Of a stretch of 64,000 bases of DNA, positions 35,996 to 45,757 are shown in pieces. Location: contig NZ_WVHT01000001.1 of NCBI RefSeq assembly GCF_009834875.1, positions 496,001-560,000 of the forward strand. The letters are read 5' to 3'. The notes below the pieces were generated by a model. The model saw only the letters and a list, made by a program, of their open reading frames with translations, was not told where the DNA came from and searched no databases. Position numbers and translations under genes: made by a program. How positions within the stretch are numbered: the stretch's first letter is position 1; every line of letters begins with the position of its first letter. The stretch comes from Hufsiella arboris (GTDB lineage: Bacteria; Bacteroidota; Bacteroidia; Sphingobacteriales; Sphingobacteriaceae).

Positions 35996-37234
35996 ATGGA
36001 CAATCCTAAAAATATACTTAGAAATTACGCAGGAATACTGCTTTTATTAACTGGGATAACTATTGGAAGCATAGCTGGTTTTTTCCTGGGCGATAAGGTC
36101 ACTGTATTAAAACCACTTGGTGATATTTTTCTAAATCTTCTTTTCACAGCGGTTATTCCGTTAGTCTTTTTTGCAGTTTCTTCGGCAATTTCCGGCCTCG
36201 ACAGATCGACAAAAATCGGTAAACTGATGACCGTAATGTTTTCGGTTTTTCTGTTAACTGTACTAATATCAGCGATTATTACGATTGTTGGTACTTGGCT
36301 GTTCCCTATAAACCAGCACAGCAGCATTGTTAAGCAAGCGATAGAAAATCACGAAGTAAAAACAGTTGGAGAAGAATTAACCCAACTATTGACAGTCGGC
36401 GAGTTTTCGGATCTGCTTTCCAGAAAAAGCATGCTCGCTTTAATAATTTTTTCCGTACTGGTTGGCTTCGCTTCATTACATTCAGGTGAAAGTGGAGAAT
36501 CGTTCCGAAAGTTTCTTACTTCAGGAACAGAAGTGATGAAGAAACTGGTGGTAATCATCATGAAGCTAGCGCCGATCGGTTTAGGAGCTTATTTTGCTTA
36601 CCAGGTGGGAGTTTTAGGGCCGCAGCTTTTTGGTACTTACGCCCGAGCTTTAGGTTTGTATTATGGTTTGGGACTTTTTTACTTTATAGTCTTTTTCAGC
36701 TTGTACGCTTTTGTGGCTGGAGGCTACAGCGCTGTTAAGAGATATTGGAAAAATAATATTATCCCATCGCTAACTTCAGTTGGTACATGTAGCAGCATCG
36801 CGAGTATTCCGGCTAATCTCGACGCCTCTGTTAAAATGGGCATTCCTTCATACATCGCAAACGTAACAATGCCGCTGGGTGGCACATTACATAAAGACGG
36901 CTCCAGTATCAGTTCGGTAATCAAAATAGCGGTTGTGTTTGCCATTTTTGGAAAAGACCTAGCGCATGTGGATACAGTTTTGCTAGCTCTGGGAATAACC
37001 GTGCTTGTAAGTGTTGTTGAAGGAGGAATACCAAACGGCGGTTATATAGGAGAATTATTGATGATATCCGCTTATCATTTACCACCTGAAGCATTGCCTC
37101 CGGCCATGATTATCGGAACACTAGTTGATCCGATGGCGACGCTTTTGAATGTTACTGGAGACACTGCTGCAGGTATGCTTATAACCAGGATTATGGAAGG
37201 TAAAAACTGGCTTTCTAAAACTGTTACTTCATGA
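35996..37234 (+). CDS. Dicarboxylate/amino acid:cation symporter (DAACS)
   Basis: A 412-aa transporter of the glutamate/aspartate/dicarboxylate:cation family. About eight hydrophobic segments; the re-entrant loop region TSVGTCSSIASIPANLD and the PLGGTLHKDGSSISSVIKIA motif are diagnostic, followed by VDPMATLLNVTGDTAA. It imports C4 or acidic amino acids with Na+ or H+. ATG at 35996 is preferred to TTG 35987. The stop overlaps the next start by four bases (ATGA). Confidence 0.92.
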   Translation: MDNPKNILRNYAGILLLLTGITIGSIAGFFLGDKVTVLKPLGDIFLNLLFTAVIPLVFFAVSSAISGLDRSTKIGKLMTVMFSVFLLTVLISAIITIVGTWLFPINQHSSIVKQAIENHEVKTVGEELTQLLTVGEFSDLLSRKSMLALIIFSVLVGFASLHSGESGESFRKFLTSGTEVMKKLVVIIMKLAPIGLGAYFAYQVGVLGPQLFGTYARALGLYYGLGLFYFIVFFSLYAFVAGGYSAVKRYWKNNIIPSLTSVGTCSSIASIPANLDASVKMGIPSYIANVTMPLGGTLHKDGSSISSVIKIAVVFAIFGKDLAHVDTVLLALGITVLVSVVEGGIPNGGYIGELLMISAYHLPPEALPPAMIIGTLVDPMATLLNVTGDTAAGMLITRIMEGKNWLSKTVTS

Positions 37235-37962
37235 TTTCAAGAAAATTAGTTTTCATTATTATTTCGATTCTGACTTATAATTTGTCCACAGCACAGCCGG
37301 TACAAATTGGCGGTACCTATAATTCTCAACAACTTGTGATAGTAAAAACCATCGGTTGGAACGATATACACGGCCGTCTAACAGCTTATGAATGGAATGA
37401 TTCGAAGTGGAAAGAAGTGTTAAAAGATATTCCTGTTATTGTTGGAAGAAGCGGTTTGGCATGGGGAAAGAGCCTGTTAAAAACACAGAATACGGAAGGG
37501 AAACAAAAGAAAGAAGGCGACGGAAACTCACCAGCGGGTATTTTCAAGCTAACAGGTCTATTTGGGTATAATGATTTTGATTCAAAAATGAATTCGTTGA
37601 AAGTGGACACGGCAACTTATTGTGTAGATGATCTCAAGTCAAAATACTACAACCGAATTGTTAAAACTGATACGGTTAAAAAGGAATGGAATTCTGCCGA
37701 AACGATGAAATTAAAAGATGATGAATATAAGTACGGAGTTTTTGTAGCCTACAATACGTCAGAGATTGAACCCGGAAAGGGCTCATGTATCTTTATGCAT
37801 ATATGGAAAAACAGTGAGAATCCTACGTCTGGCTGTACAGCTATGACGGAAGAAAACATCATCAAACTCATTAGTTTTCTGGATAAAAATAAGAATCCTT
37901 TGCTCATCCAGTTGCCTGCCAACGAATATAAAAAGCTCGGTAAAACATACATCTTGCCTTAA
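37231..37962 (+). CDS. L,D-transpeptidase family protein (YkuD-like)
   Basis: A 243-aa secreted protein (signal to about residue 21). Residues 160-210 carry the catalytic motif H190-x-x-K...S-G-C202 (FMHIWKNSENPTSGCTAM), typical of YkuD-type enzymes that crosslink peptidoglycan or attach proteins. The other conserved part is VIVGRSGLAWGKSL and GDGNSPAGIFKL. ATGA overlap with the symporter gene suggests coexpression. Confidence 0.85.
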   Translation: MISRKLVFIIISILTYNLSTAQPVQIGGTYNSQQLVIVKTIGWNDIHGRLTAYEWNDSKWKEVLKDIPVIVGRSGLAWGKSLLKTQNTEGKQKKEGDGNSPAGIFKLTGLFGYNDFDSKMNSLKVDTATYCVDDLKSKYYNRIVKTDTVKKEWNSAETMKLKDDEYKYGVFVAYNTSEIEPGKGSCIFMHIWKNSENPTSGCTAMTEENIIKLISFLDKNKNPLLIQLPANEYKKLGKTYILP

Positions 37963-37994
37963 GTTTTCGCAATTTTGCAAAACATTCGAGTATT

Positions 37995-39035
37995 ATGTTT
38001 GAAAATAACGAGCGCACGGATCTTGATAAACTAGGAGAATTCGGTTTAATTGATCATCTGACTAAGAATATACAGCTTCATGACAAAACAACGGTAAAAG
38101 GTGTTGGTGATGATGCAGCTGTTCTTGATTTTTCTGGACGCCGAACACTCGTTTCAACCGACCTTTTACTGGAAGGAATTCATTTTGACCTGGCTTATAC
38201 GCCTTTAAAACATCTTGGCTATAAATCCATACAAGTTAATTTAAGTGATATTTATGCGATGAACGGCGAAGCGTCGCAGGTGACTGTTTCTATTGGTATA
38301 TCAAGCAAATTTCCATTAGAGGCGGTTGAAGAACTTTACAGCGGAATGCTGCTGGCGTGCGACCGTTATAAAATCGATTTAATTGGAGGCGATACAAGCG
38401 CTTCTAAGCAAGGATTAATAATAAGCGTAACAAGTATCGGTCATGCTAAAGAAGAGGACATCTGTTATCGTAATGGCGCCCAGGAAAACGATCTCTTATG
38501 TGTATCGGGTGATTTAGGAGCGGCTTATGTAGGATTACAGCTGCTTGAACGTGAAAAATTAGTATTCTTGGAGAATCCAAATATTCAGCCGGATCTCGAA
38601 GGTAAGGACTACATTGTGGAGAGGCAGCTTAAGCCGGATGCGCGAGTTGATGTGATAAATCTTCTTAAAGAAATGAAAATTAAGCCGACCAGTATGATCG
38701 ATGTTTCTGACGGATTGGCATCTGAAGTTTTACATCTATGCAAAAACTCGGATAAAGGCTGTGTGGTGTATGAAGAAAAAATTCCGATCGATCCGATGAC
38801 CTATGATACAGCGCGTGAATTTAATCTCGATCCAACGGTTTGTGCATTAAGCGGCGGCGAAGATTATGAATTACTTTTCACAGTCAAACAATCTGATTAC
38901 GATAAGATAAAAAATTCGCCGGACATAACAATAATCGGCCATATAACCGAAAGTTCAGCCGGAACCCACCTGGTATCAAAATCAGGAAATGTTCATCAGC
39001 TTAAAGCGCAGGGATGGAACGCTTTTAAAAATTAG
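37995..39035 (+). CDS. thiL: Thiamine-phosphate kinase ThiL
   Basis: A 346-aa kinase that phosphorylates thiamine phosphate to thiamine diphosphate. It shows GVGDDAAVLD, the DLSDIYAMNGEA metal motif, IGGDTSAS and MIDVSDGLASE, all in the PurM/ThiL fold. Length is normal. No thi operon surrounds it. Confidence 0.94.
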   Translation: MFENNERTDLDKLGEFGLIDHLTKNIQLHDKTTVKGVGDDAAVLDFSGRRTLVSTDLLLEGIHFDLAYTPLKHLGYKSIQVNLSDIYAMNGEASQVTVSIGISSKFPLEAVEELYSGMLLACDRYKIDLIGGDTSASKQGLIISVTSIGHAKEEDICYRNGAQENDLLCVSGDLGAAYVGLQLLEREKLVFLENPNIQPDLEGKDYIVERQLKPDARVDVINLLKEMKIKPTSMIDVSDGLASEVLHLCKNSDKGCVVYEEKIPIDPMTYDTAREFNLDPTVCALSGGEDYELLFTVKQSDYDKIKNSPDITIIGHITESSAGTHLVSKSGNVHQLKAQGWNAFKN

Positions 39036-39138
39036 GATAAGATCAGACAAGTATTTGCGAAATAATCATTAAGAAAACGGCTTTATAAAGGCATAATTTC
39101 GGATGTTGAAATACTCGTCCAGAGTTTAAAATCCTGAA

Positions 39139-40713
39139 ATGAAGAAACTTTTAATTTGCCTGCCGTTTTTGCTGGCTATTTTTAAACCTGCCATTTCGCA
39201 GGAATTCAATATTAAAAATTTTGGAGCTGTACCGGATGGGAAAACCGTCAGCACAAAAGCTATTCAAAAAGCTATTGACGCCTGCAATGCCGCAGGCGGC
39301 GGTACAGTTTTAATACCTGCAGGCGAGTTTCTAAGCGGAACAATCAATTTAAAAAGCAATATTAATTTTCATCTCGAAAACGGTTCGATACTAAAAGGTA
39401 GTCCGAACCTTAAAGATTATTTTGAATATACTATGCCCGAATATGGAGTTAACCATTATGGCATGATCTATACTTCCGGCGCTGAAAATGTTTCAATAAC
39501 GGGAATGGGAACGATAGATGGAAATAGCGCTGTTTTTTTCGATTGGGATAAAGCCAAAGTTATTGATGATAAAACTAAAAGCTATACCAGGCAAAAGGAA
39601 AATTACCGGAAAGTTGAGAGCGGTATCGGGGATGGCCCTGTAGTTCCTAAGGACAGACCGCGGCAAATGGTCGTTTTCACGGAATGTAAAAATGTGCAGG
39701 TAAGGGACGTTTCTTTAATAAATTCTCCTTTTTGGACACTCCATTTTGCCGACTGTGACGCGATACTAGTTAACGGTATTAAATTATGGTCGAATTTACT
39801 TGTACCAAATGCCGACGGCGTCGATTTTACAAGCTGCAATAATGTTCGCGTGTCTGATTGTGATATACGCGCCGGAGACGATGCATTGGTAATTAGTGGA
39901 TATAATCATCATTTTGAAATACCAGGATTTAAGCATTTAAGGCATATTTCGGAAAACTTTACTATTACAAATTGCAATCTTCAGTCTGCAAGCAGCGGGA
40001 TTCGTATAGGCTTTCTGGATCAGAATTCTGTAAGAAATATCCAGGTAAGCAATATCAATATTACTAATTCAACCCGGGGCATTGGAATTTTCCTGAGGGA
40101 CGAAGGATCATTGGAAAACATAAATTTTTCAAATATTTATATCGAAACTAGACTGAGAACCGGCGACTGGTGGGGTAACGGAGAACCAATCCATATTTCT
40201 GCAATCAGAGGAAATGAAGGCGTTAAATTAGGAACGATCAGAAACATTACATTTGATAACGTCAGCTGTAAAAGCGAAAACGGAATTTTAATATACGGCA
40301 CGGATGAAAGTATAATAAAAGATGTGTCGTTTAACCGTCTCAATTTACAAATGACGGCTGGGAAATTGAATAATGTAGCCGGCGGAAATATTGATTTGCG
40401 CGGCGTCAACGGAGAACAAAACCAGATTTTTAAAAGCGATATATCCGCGATATATGCTCAGCAGGTTAACGGAATTCAGTTGGATAATGTAAACGTAAGC
40501 TGGGATAAGTCTATAAAAGAAAGCTATTTTACAAACGCGTTTACTATTAAAAACTTTGAGGATCTCCAGCTAAAAAATTTTAAAGGAACTTCATCGCCGT
40601 CAAATCCATCGCTGAAAATAATATCGCTTAAGGGCGGGGAAAACGCAGAAGTTGAGGCCTTAAAAAATCAGGTCGAAACACAGAATGTTAAGGAATTAAA
40701 GTTTATTAAATAA
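39139..40713 (+). CDS. GH28 polygalacturonase-like glycoside hydrolase
   Basis: A 524-aa secreted enzyme (signal to about residue 20) with a right-handed beta-helix: FNIKNFGAVPDGKTVSTKAIQKAIDAC start, NADGVDFTSC and AGDDALVISG carry two catalytic Asp regions of family 28. The usual Gly-His-Gly segment reads SASSGIRIG, so the His is missing. Possible substrates are pectin fragments or related galacturonides. No SusCD genes lie beside it, so it is a lone enzyme here. Confidence 0.88.
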   Translation: MKKLLICLPFLLAIFKPAISQEFNIKNFGAVPDGKTVSTKAIQKAIDACNAAGGGTVLIPAGEFLSGTINLKSNINFHLENGSILKGSPNLKDYFEYTMPEYGVNHYGMIYTSGAENVSITGMGTIDGNSAVFFDWDKAKVIDDKTKSYTRQKENYRKVESGIGDGPVVPKDRPRQMVVFTECKNVQVRDVSLINSPFWTLHFADCDAILVNGIKLWSNLLVPNADGVDFTSCNNVRVSDCDIRAGDDALVISGYNHHFEIPGFKHLRHISENFTITNCNLQSASSGIRIGFLDQNSVRNIQVSNINITNSTRGIGIFLRDEGSLENINFSNIYIETRLRTGDWWGNGEPIHISAIRGNEGVKLGTIRNITFDNVSCKSENGILIYGTDESIIKDVSFNRLNLQMTAGKLNNVAGGNIDLRGVNGEQNQIFKSDISAIYAQQVNGIQLDNVNVSWDKSIKESYFTNAFTIKNFEDLQLKNFKGTSSPSNPSLKIISLKGGENAEVEALKNQVETQNVKELKFIK

Positions 40714-40718
40714 ATGGG

Positions 40719-42089
40719 CTACTCCTCTTCGCCTAATAGCTTCTGATCAATTTGCTTAGTGGCTTTTGCGCCAAGCTTACGCAGGTTTTCCACGCGACCA
40801 ACAAGATTTCCAGAGCCGTCTCTAAGCTTGTTCATTGCGTCTTTGTAAGATTTATCAGTTCGTTCAATGGAATCTCCAACTTTGCGAAGGTCCTCCGTAA
40901 ACAACACGAATTTATCGTAAAGAGCACCCGCTTTAGTAGCGATCTCAATGGCATTGCGTGTTTGCTGCTCCTGTTTCCAGATAGAGGCTATTGTTCTTAA
41001 AGTCGCGAGCAAAGTAGAAGGTGTTACAATAACCACTCGTTTGTTCCATGCGAAATCAAAAAGGTCAATATCGTTTTGAATTGCGATTGCAAAAGAAGAT
41101 TCGATAGGTACAAACAGTAACACAAAATCCGGCGAGTTGATGCCGTAAAGGTCCTGGTAATTTTTTGAACCGAGACCGCCGATATGACTACGTATCGAGG
41201 TTAAATGGCCTTTTAAATGTAAAACGCGATCATCCTCGGTCTCGCAGTTAACCAATCGCTCGTAAGCAATCAGTGATACTTTTGAATCAATAATTACATG
41301 TTTGTTATCAGGCAATGAAATAACAACATCAGGCTGCAGGCGATTGCCGTTTTCATCGGTGAAGCTTGATTGTTTGCTGTAACTTTCGCCTTCAATAAGT
41401 CCGGAGGCTTCGAGTATCCTGTCTAAAACAACTTCTCCCCAGTTTCCTTGCTTTTTACTATCTGCTTTTAGGGCTTTGGTTAAATTATTGGCTTCCTCGC
41501 TGATTTGCTTGTTAAGTTCCATCAGTTTAGATATTTCACCTTTCAGCACGTTGCGTTCATCGGATTCGGATTTATAAACCTTTTCAACCTTTTCTTCAAA
41601 GGCCTTGATATTTTCTTTCAGGGGATTTAGCAGGATATCCAGGTTACTACGGTTAGCTTCAGTAAATTTCTGCGTTTTTTCATCAAGGATCTTATTGGCG
41701 ATCAGTTCAAAATCCTTGTTAAATTTTTCCTGGTTACGTTGTATATCTTCCTTTTGTTCTGCGATTTTCTCTTTTTGAGCCTGGAAAAATGAACGGGCAC
41801 TTTCCAGGGATTTGTTTGCTTCAGCTAGTTTTAAACGTTCGTTATTCAGCTCAGCTAAAATTCTTTCCTGTTCCTCTTTCAGGAGCGCGGTAATATTTTC
41901 TCTTTCGGCATTTAAACTGCTGGCGCGTTCTTCCGCCTTGGCGAGATTGATTTTTAGCGATTCATTGTCAAGCTTCAGTTGATTAAACTCTTCTGCTGAA
42001 ATTAAACCGATTGGTTGCGGCCTCTTCACAAATAACACTACTGCAACGATTAAAATAATAACAGCTACAGCTAAAATAACAGGATCCAT
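40719..42089 (-). CDS. rmuC: DNA recombination protein RmuC
   Basis: A 456-aa protein with an N-terminal membrane anchor (residues 4-22), a long coiled coil (35-160) and a C-terminal RmuC domain related to restriction endonucleases: KQGNWGEVVLDRILEASGL, PDVVISLPDNKHVIIDSKVSL and FVPIESSFAIAIQND. RmuC limits inverted-repeat rearrangements in E. coli. Five bases separate its end from the convergent GH28 gene. Confidence 0.93.
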   Translation of the reverse strand: MDPVILAVAVIILIVAVVLFVKRPQPIGLISAEEFNQLKLDNESLKINLAKAEERASSLNAERENITALLKEEQERILAELNNERLKLAEANKSLESARSFFQAQKEKIAEQKEDIQRNQEKFNKDFELIANKILDEKTQKFTEANRSNLDILLNPLKENIKAFEEKVEKVYKSESDERNVLKGEISKLMELNKQISEEANNLTKALKADSKKQGNWGEVVLDRILEASGLIEGESYSKQSSFTDENGNRLQPDVVISLPDNKHVIIDSKVSLIAYERLVNCETEDDRVLHLKGHLTSIRSHIGGLGSKNYQDLYGINSPDFVLLFVPIESSFAIAIQNDIDLFDFAWNKRVVIVTPSTLLATLRTIASIWKQEQQTRNAIEIATKAGALYDKFVLFTEDLRKVGDSIERTDKSYKDAMNKLRDGSGNLVGRVENLRKLGAKATKQIDQKLLGEEE

Positions 42090-42378
42090 TTTGCTAAAAA
42101 TATTATCAAACGAAGGTAGTAATTTGATGCTATTTGAATGAATATTTATTGATGACGAATTTGATTTAACTTTTAAAGTGTTAGAAATGTCAAATGTAAA
42201 CTTCCTCCCAGAATACCTTGAACATTATTAAAATCGATTTACTCAGAAAGTAAATAGTTATAAATGAACTGTTTTTGGTGGAAGTGTTGTGACAATAAAC
42301 TGCAAGTATGTCAGGCCCTGTTTAACTAAATTTTTAACGGAATACTTTTTGAATATCTTTATTCTAAAGATTAAAAAA
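42090..42378. other. 289-bp intergenic region, no clear gene
   Basis: The divergent space between rmuC and the YugP peptidase gene. It is AT-rich, and no exact TAnnTTTG promoter with a spaced TTG was found; TACTTTTTG at 42343-42351 is a near match for the downstream gene. The reading frame upstream of the YugP ATG is open to 42289 but shows no conserved content. Confidence 0.4.
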
Positions 42379-43068
42379 ATGGGATTATTAATTTTTGTAG
42401 TTATAGCTGTTGCCAGTTTTGCTGTTCAATGGCGCTTTAAAAATAAATTCAAAACATATTCTGAAACACCTATACTTTCCGGCTTAAGCGGAAAAGAGAT
42501 TGCTGAAAAAATGCTTCATGACAATGGAATTTTTGATGTTCGGGTAGCTTCAGTAAACGGCCAGCTGGGCGACCACTATAATCCGGCAGACAAAACGGTT
42601 AATTTAAGCCCGGAGGTTTATAGCGGACGAAGTGTTGCATCAGCTGCGGTTGCTGCGCACGAATGCGGTCACGCTGTTCAGCATGCAAAAGCATATAGTT
42701 TCCTGCGCTTTAGGACAGCGATGGTTCCTGTGGTGAGTGTAGCTTCAAACCTTTTGCAGTGGGTATTTATGCTCGGTTTAATTATGGCATTTTCGAGCAT
42801 GGGCTATTATATGCTCCTAATCGCTTTTGGTGCGATGGTCGTAGTGACTTTGTTCAGCTTAATTACTCTTCCGGTAGAATTTGACGCAAGTAACCGTGCG
42901 CTCGCCTGGCTGCAAACCAATCGCGGTATTATGCAAACCGGATTGGAAAATGAGCAGGCTAAGGATGCTTTATGGTGGGCTGCCATGACTTACGTAGTTG
43001 CCGCTTTAGGTTCACTGGCGCAGCTGCTTTATCTGGCAATGATGTTATTCGGAGGCAGAAGAGATTAG
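42379..43068 (+). CDS. Zinc metallopeptidase, YugP family
   Basis: A 229-aa membrane peptidase with the zinc site HECGH (in AAHECGHAVQHAKAY), an N-terminal transmembrane helix, and two or three more hydrophobic helices (residues 110-165 and 195-225). The usual DHYNPADKTVNLSPEVY motif is present. ATG at 42379 gives the typical family length; an earlier start at 42289 would add an odd basic N-terminus. A perfect terminator hairpin follows. Confidence 0.9.
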   Translation: MGLLIFVVIAVASFAVQWRFKNKFKTYSETPILSGLSGKEIAEKMLHDNGIFDVRVASVNGQLGDHYNPADKTVNLSPEVYSGRSVASAAVAAHECGHAVQHAKAYSFLRFRTAMVPVVSVASNLLQWVFMLGLIMAFSSMGYYMLLIAFGAMVVVTLFSLITLPVEFDASNRALAWLQTNRGIMQTGLENEQAKDALWWAAMTYVVAALGSLAQLLYLAMMLFGGRRD

Positions 43069-43090
43069 ATTTAGCAATATAAATGCAAAA

Positions 43091-43125
43091 GAAAGGCCCG
43101 TCGATTTTCGACGGGCCTTTCTTTT
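43091..43125. terminator. Bidirectional rho-independent terminator
   Basis: GAAAGGCCCGTCGA (43091-43104) and TCGACGGGCCTTTC (43108-43121) form a perfect 14-pair stem with a TTT loop, followed by TTTT. It separates the converging YugP and apaG genes. Confidence 0.9.
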
Positions 43126-43133
43126 AAAACTTA

Positions 43134-43520
43134 TTAATTTAAGCGATAAGGCGCGATTAAGTGGAATTCCGGAATTTTTACAACAAAATTCTCATTATCA
43201 AGCAGCCTTGTCATTTGATAATTTCCCTTCATGCTGCCCATATCCGATTTAAGATTACAACCGGAAACATACATATGGCTCTCACCAGGTTCAATAACAG
43301 GTTGTTGTCCAACAACGCCCTCTCCATCGACTTCTCTGCGAGATCCGTTTGAATCAAAAATATCCCAGTGGCGGCGCATTAACTGTACGCTGTAATCAGT
43401 TAAATTTTCAATTTTTATTTTATAGGCGAACATAAAATGCTCGTTTTCCGGATTTGAATATTCTGGCTGATAAAGGGTTTCCACAGATACTTTTACGCCG
43501 CTGGTAATTTGTGCTATCAT
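43134..43520 (-). CDS. apaG: ApaG domain protein
   Basis: A 128-aa protein of the Co2+/Mg2+ efflux-related ApaG family: VSVETLYQPEYSNPENEHFMFAYKIKIENL, then LMRRHWDIFDSNG, GEGVVGQQPVIEPGESHMYVSGC and MKGNYQM. It has the immunoglobulin-like fold of the family. The exact biochemical role is not settled. Confidence 0.93.
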   Translation of the reverse strand: MIAQITSGVKVSVETLYQPEYSNPENEHFMFAYKIKIENLTDYSVQLMRRHWDIFDSNGSRREVDGEGVVGQQPVIEPGESHMYVSGCNLKSDMGSMKGNYQMTRLLDNENFVVKIPEFHLIAPYRLN

Positions 43521-43564
43521 AAAAAATATTTTTGGGTAAACGGGTAACGCTTATTTATCAAAAA

Positions 43565-44557
43565 TCAAGCCATTTCGGCTTCAAAGGTCTCAGTAATTTC
43601 ATCTAACACCGATCGAATATCTGCAACATTTTCCGATGATACCAGCTTCATACGGAACTCCTTAAAGTTAGGGATTCCCTTGAAGTAGTTTGAATAGTGT
43701 CTGCGCATTTCAAAAATGCCGGTTTTTTCACCTTTCCATTCGATTGATTTGTTAAGATGCGTAAGGCAAACATCAACACGTTCTGCAATTGTGGGGCCGG
43801 CAAGCGTTTCACCTGTTTCGAAAAAATGTTTTATTTCTCTGAATATCCAGGGATACCCAATAGCAGCACGACCGATCATTATTCCGTCTACCTCGTATTC
43901 TAAACGCCAGTTTGCAGCTTTTTCAATACTGTCTACATCACCGTTTCCGAAAATCGGTATGCCGATACGTGGATTACGCTTAATATCGCGGATCATGCTC
44001 CAGTCCGCCTGGCCTTTATACATTTGTGAACGTGTACGCCCATGAATAGTCAGCGCTTGAATGCCGACGTCCTGCAACCTTTCGGCCACCTGGTCAACGT
44101 TCTTTGTATTATCATCCCAGCCAAGGCGGGTTTTAACAGTAACGGGTAGATGGGTTGATTCTACAACAGCTTTTGTCATAGCGGTCATCTTATCGATATC
44201 CTGAAGTAAGCTGGCGCCGGCGCCTCTGCACGCCACATTTTTAACCGGGCATCCGTAATTGATGTCAATCAGATCAGGGTTTGCAAGGGTAGCGATACGC
44301 GTTGCCTCGCGCATACTTTCAATATTGCTTCCAAATATCTGGATGCCTATCGGGCGCTCGTATTCGAAAATATCCAGTTTCTGGCGGCTCTTGGCCGCGT
44401 CACGAATCAGACCTTCGGAAGAGATAAATTCTGTATACATCATATCAACGCCATTTTGTTTACACACATAACGAAACGGCGGATCGCTCACATCTTCCAT
44501 CGGTGCGAGCAGGAGCGGGAATTTCCCCAGATCAATATTTCCTATCTTAACAGACAT
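43565..44557 (-). CDS. dusB: tRNA-dihydrouridine synthase (DusB-like)
   Basis: A 330-aa FMN TIM-barrel enzyme that reduces uridines in the D-loop of tRNA. Motifs: LLAPMEDVSDPPFR, EFISSEGLIRDA, DINYGCPVKNVACRGAGASLL with the catalytic cysteine, TVKTRLGWDD, HGRTRSQMYKG and GNGDV. It follows the standard length. It is divergent from the CPBP protease gene. Confidence 0.95.
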   Translation of the reverse strand: MSVKIGNIDLGKFPLLLAPMEDVSDPPFRYVCKQNGVDMMYTEFISSEGLIRDAAKSRQKLDIFEYERPIGIQIFGSNIESMREATRIATLANPDLIDINYGCPVKNVACRGAGASLLQDIDKMTAMTKAVVESTHLPVTVKTRLGWDDNTKNVDQVAERLQDVGIQALTIHGRTRSQMYKGQADWSMIRDIKRNPRIGIPIFGNGDVDSIEKAANWRLEYEVDGIMIGRAAIGYPWIFREIKHFFETGETLAGPTIAERVDVCLTHLNKSIEWKGEKTGIFEMRRHYSNYFKGIPNFKEFRMKLVSSENVADIRSVLDEITETFEAEMA

Positions 44558-44628
44558 TACCTATCTTCAACGCTTAATTTTCAGGGCATTAAATTACAGC
44601 TGCAAATTTACAAATTATTAAAAATCAA

Positions 44629-45573
44629 ATGCCTGTGCATACGTCATATCAGCGCCATCCTTTAAAGTCTTTGATTTACCTGCTTTTATTGATGTTCGCA
44701 GGAGCCATCGTGTTTGCTATTATTGGTATTGTGTTGGGTTTTGCTTTCTTCAATCTCAGATTGTCTGATCTGAGCGAACCGCTGAATGCGCAGAATTCCG
44801 AAATATTAAATGCCTTTAAAGTTATTCAGGTTTTGTCAACTATCGGAACGTTCATTGTTCCGGCAATGATCTTTGCAAAGATTGAAGAACAAGATATTCC
44901 TGGATATTTGAAGTTTAATTTTTCACAACCATTAACGCTGTTTTTATTGTCGGCACTGGTAATTATCGCTTCCGTTCCTTTGCTTGAGTGGGCCATCACA
45001 TATAACGAAAACATACATTTTCCCGTCTCATTAAAATGGCTGGAAAACTGGATGCGGGCGCAGGAAGATAAGATGGATGACCAGGTTAAGGCGTTGCTTG
45101 TAATGCATACACCTGGCGAGCTCATCATTAATCTATTTATGATCGCCATTATTCCGGCTATCGGCGAAGAATTTTTTTTCAGGGGATGTTTACAAACCAC
45201 ATTATTACGCTGGTTTAAAAATACGCATGCTGCTGTTTGGGTTACTGCAATAATTTTTAGCGCCATCCATATGCAGTTCCTGGGGTTTATACCCAGAATG
45301 CTTCTGGGCGCAATCCTGGGATATTTATTCGTTTGGGGTAAAAGCATATGGTTGCCTGTGGCAGCACATTTTACCAATAATGCGGTTAGTGTTTTAGCGG
45401 CGTATTATAACCAGAAAAAAGGTGCGGATATTGAACACATGGATCAGGTAGCGCAGTTTCACTGGTATCATTACTTACTCAGCGCCATTTTTACGGGGGC
45501 GATTTTATTTGCGTTTTACCAGCTTGCGGTTACTAAAAAAGCTTTATCGTCTGATGGAGAACGATTGGATTAA
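44629..45573 (+). CDS. CPBP family intramembrane glutamic protease
   Basis: A 314-aa polytopic membrane protein with the CPBP motifs E180-E181-x3-R185 (GEEFFFRGCLQT), F-x3-H (FSAIHMQF) and H-x3-N (HFTNNA). CPBP proteins act as proteases or in protein handling at the membrane; the substrate is unknown. The C-terminal 20 bases overlap the DUF2007 start. Confidence 0.88.
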   Translation: MPVHTSYQRHPLKSLIYLLLLMFAGAIVFAIIGIVLGFAFFNLRLSDLSEPLNAQNSEILNAFKVIQVLSTIGTFIVPAMIFAKIEEQDIPGYLKFNFSQPLTLFLLSALVIIASVPLLEWAITYNENIHFPVSLKWLENWMRAQEDKMDDQVKALLVMHTPGELIINLFMIAIIPAIGEEFFFRGCLQTTLLRWFKNTHAAVWVTAIIFSAIHMQFLGFIPRMLLGAILGYLFVWGKSIWLPVAAHFTNNAVSVLAAYYNQKKGADIEHMDQVAQFHWYHYLLSAIFTGAILFAFYQLAVTKKALSSDGERLD

Positions 45574-45757
45574 AATTTATACCTCGCATGATTTTTACAA
45601 ATCAGAACTAATACGGCAGTTGCTTGCCGATCATGAAATGGAGGCGGTGCTGATGAACAAACAAGGGTTTCCATACAGGCATGGTGAGGTAGAAGTGTAT
45701 ATTCACCAGGAAAACTTTCATCAGGCTATAGAGCTGATTATAAAAAACGATTATTAA
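45554..45757 (+). CDS. DUF2007 domain protein
   Basis: A 67-aa protein with the family's pattern WIKIYTSHDFYKSELIRQLLADHEMEAVLMNKQ ... GEVEVYIHQENFHQAIELI. This small fold is often called putative signal transducing protein, but the function is unknown. ATG 45554 (MENDWIK) is chosen over an earlier frame extension because it matches the domain start. It overlaps the CPBP gene by 20 bases and cdsA by one (TAATG). Confidence 0.85.
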   Translation: MENDWIKIYTSHDFYKSELIRQLLADHEMEAVLMNKQGFPYRHGEVEVYIHQENFHQAIELIIKNDY

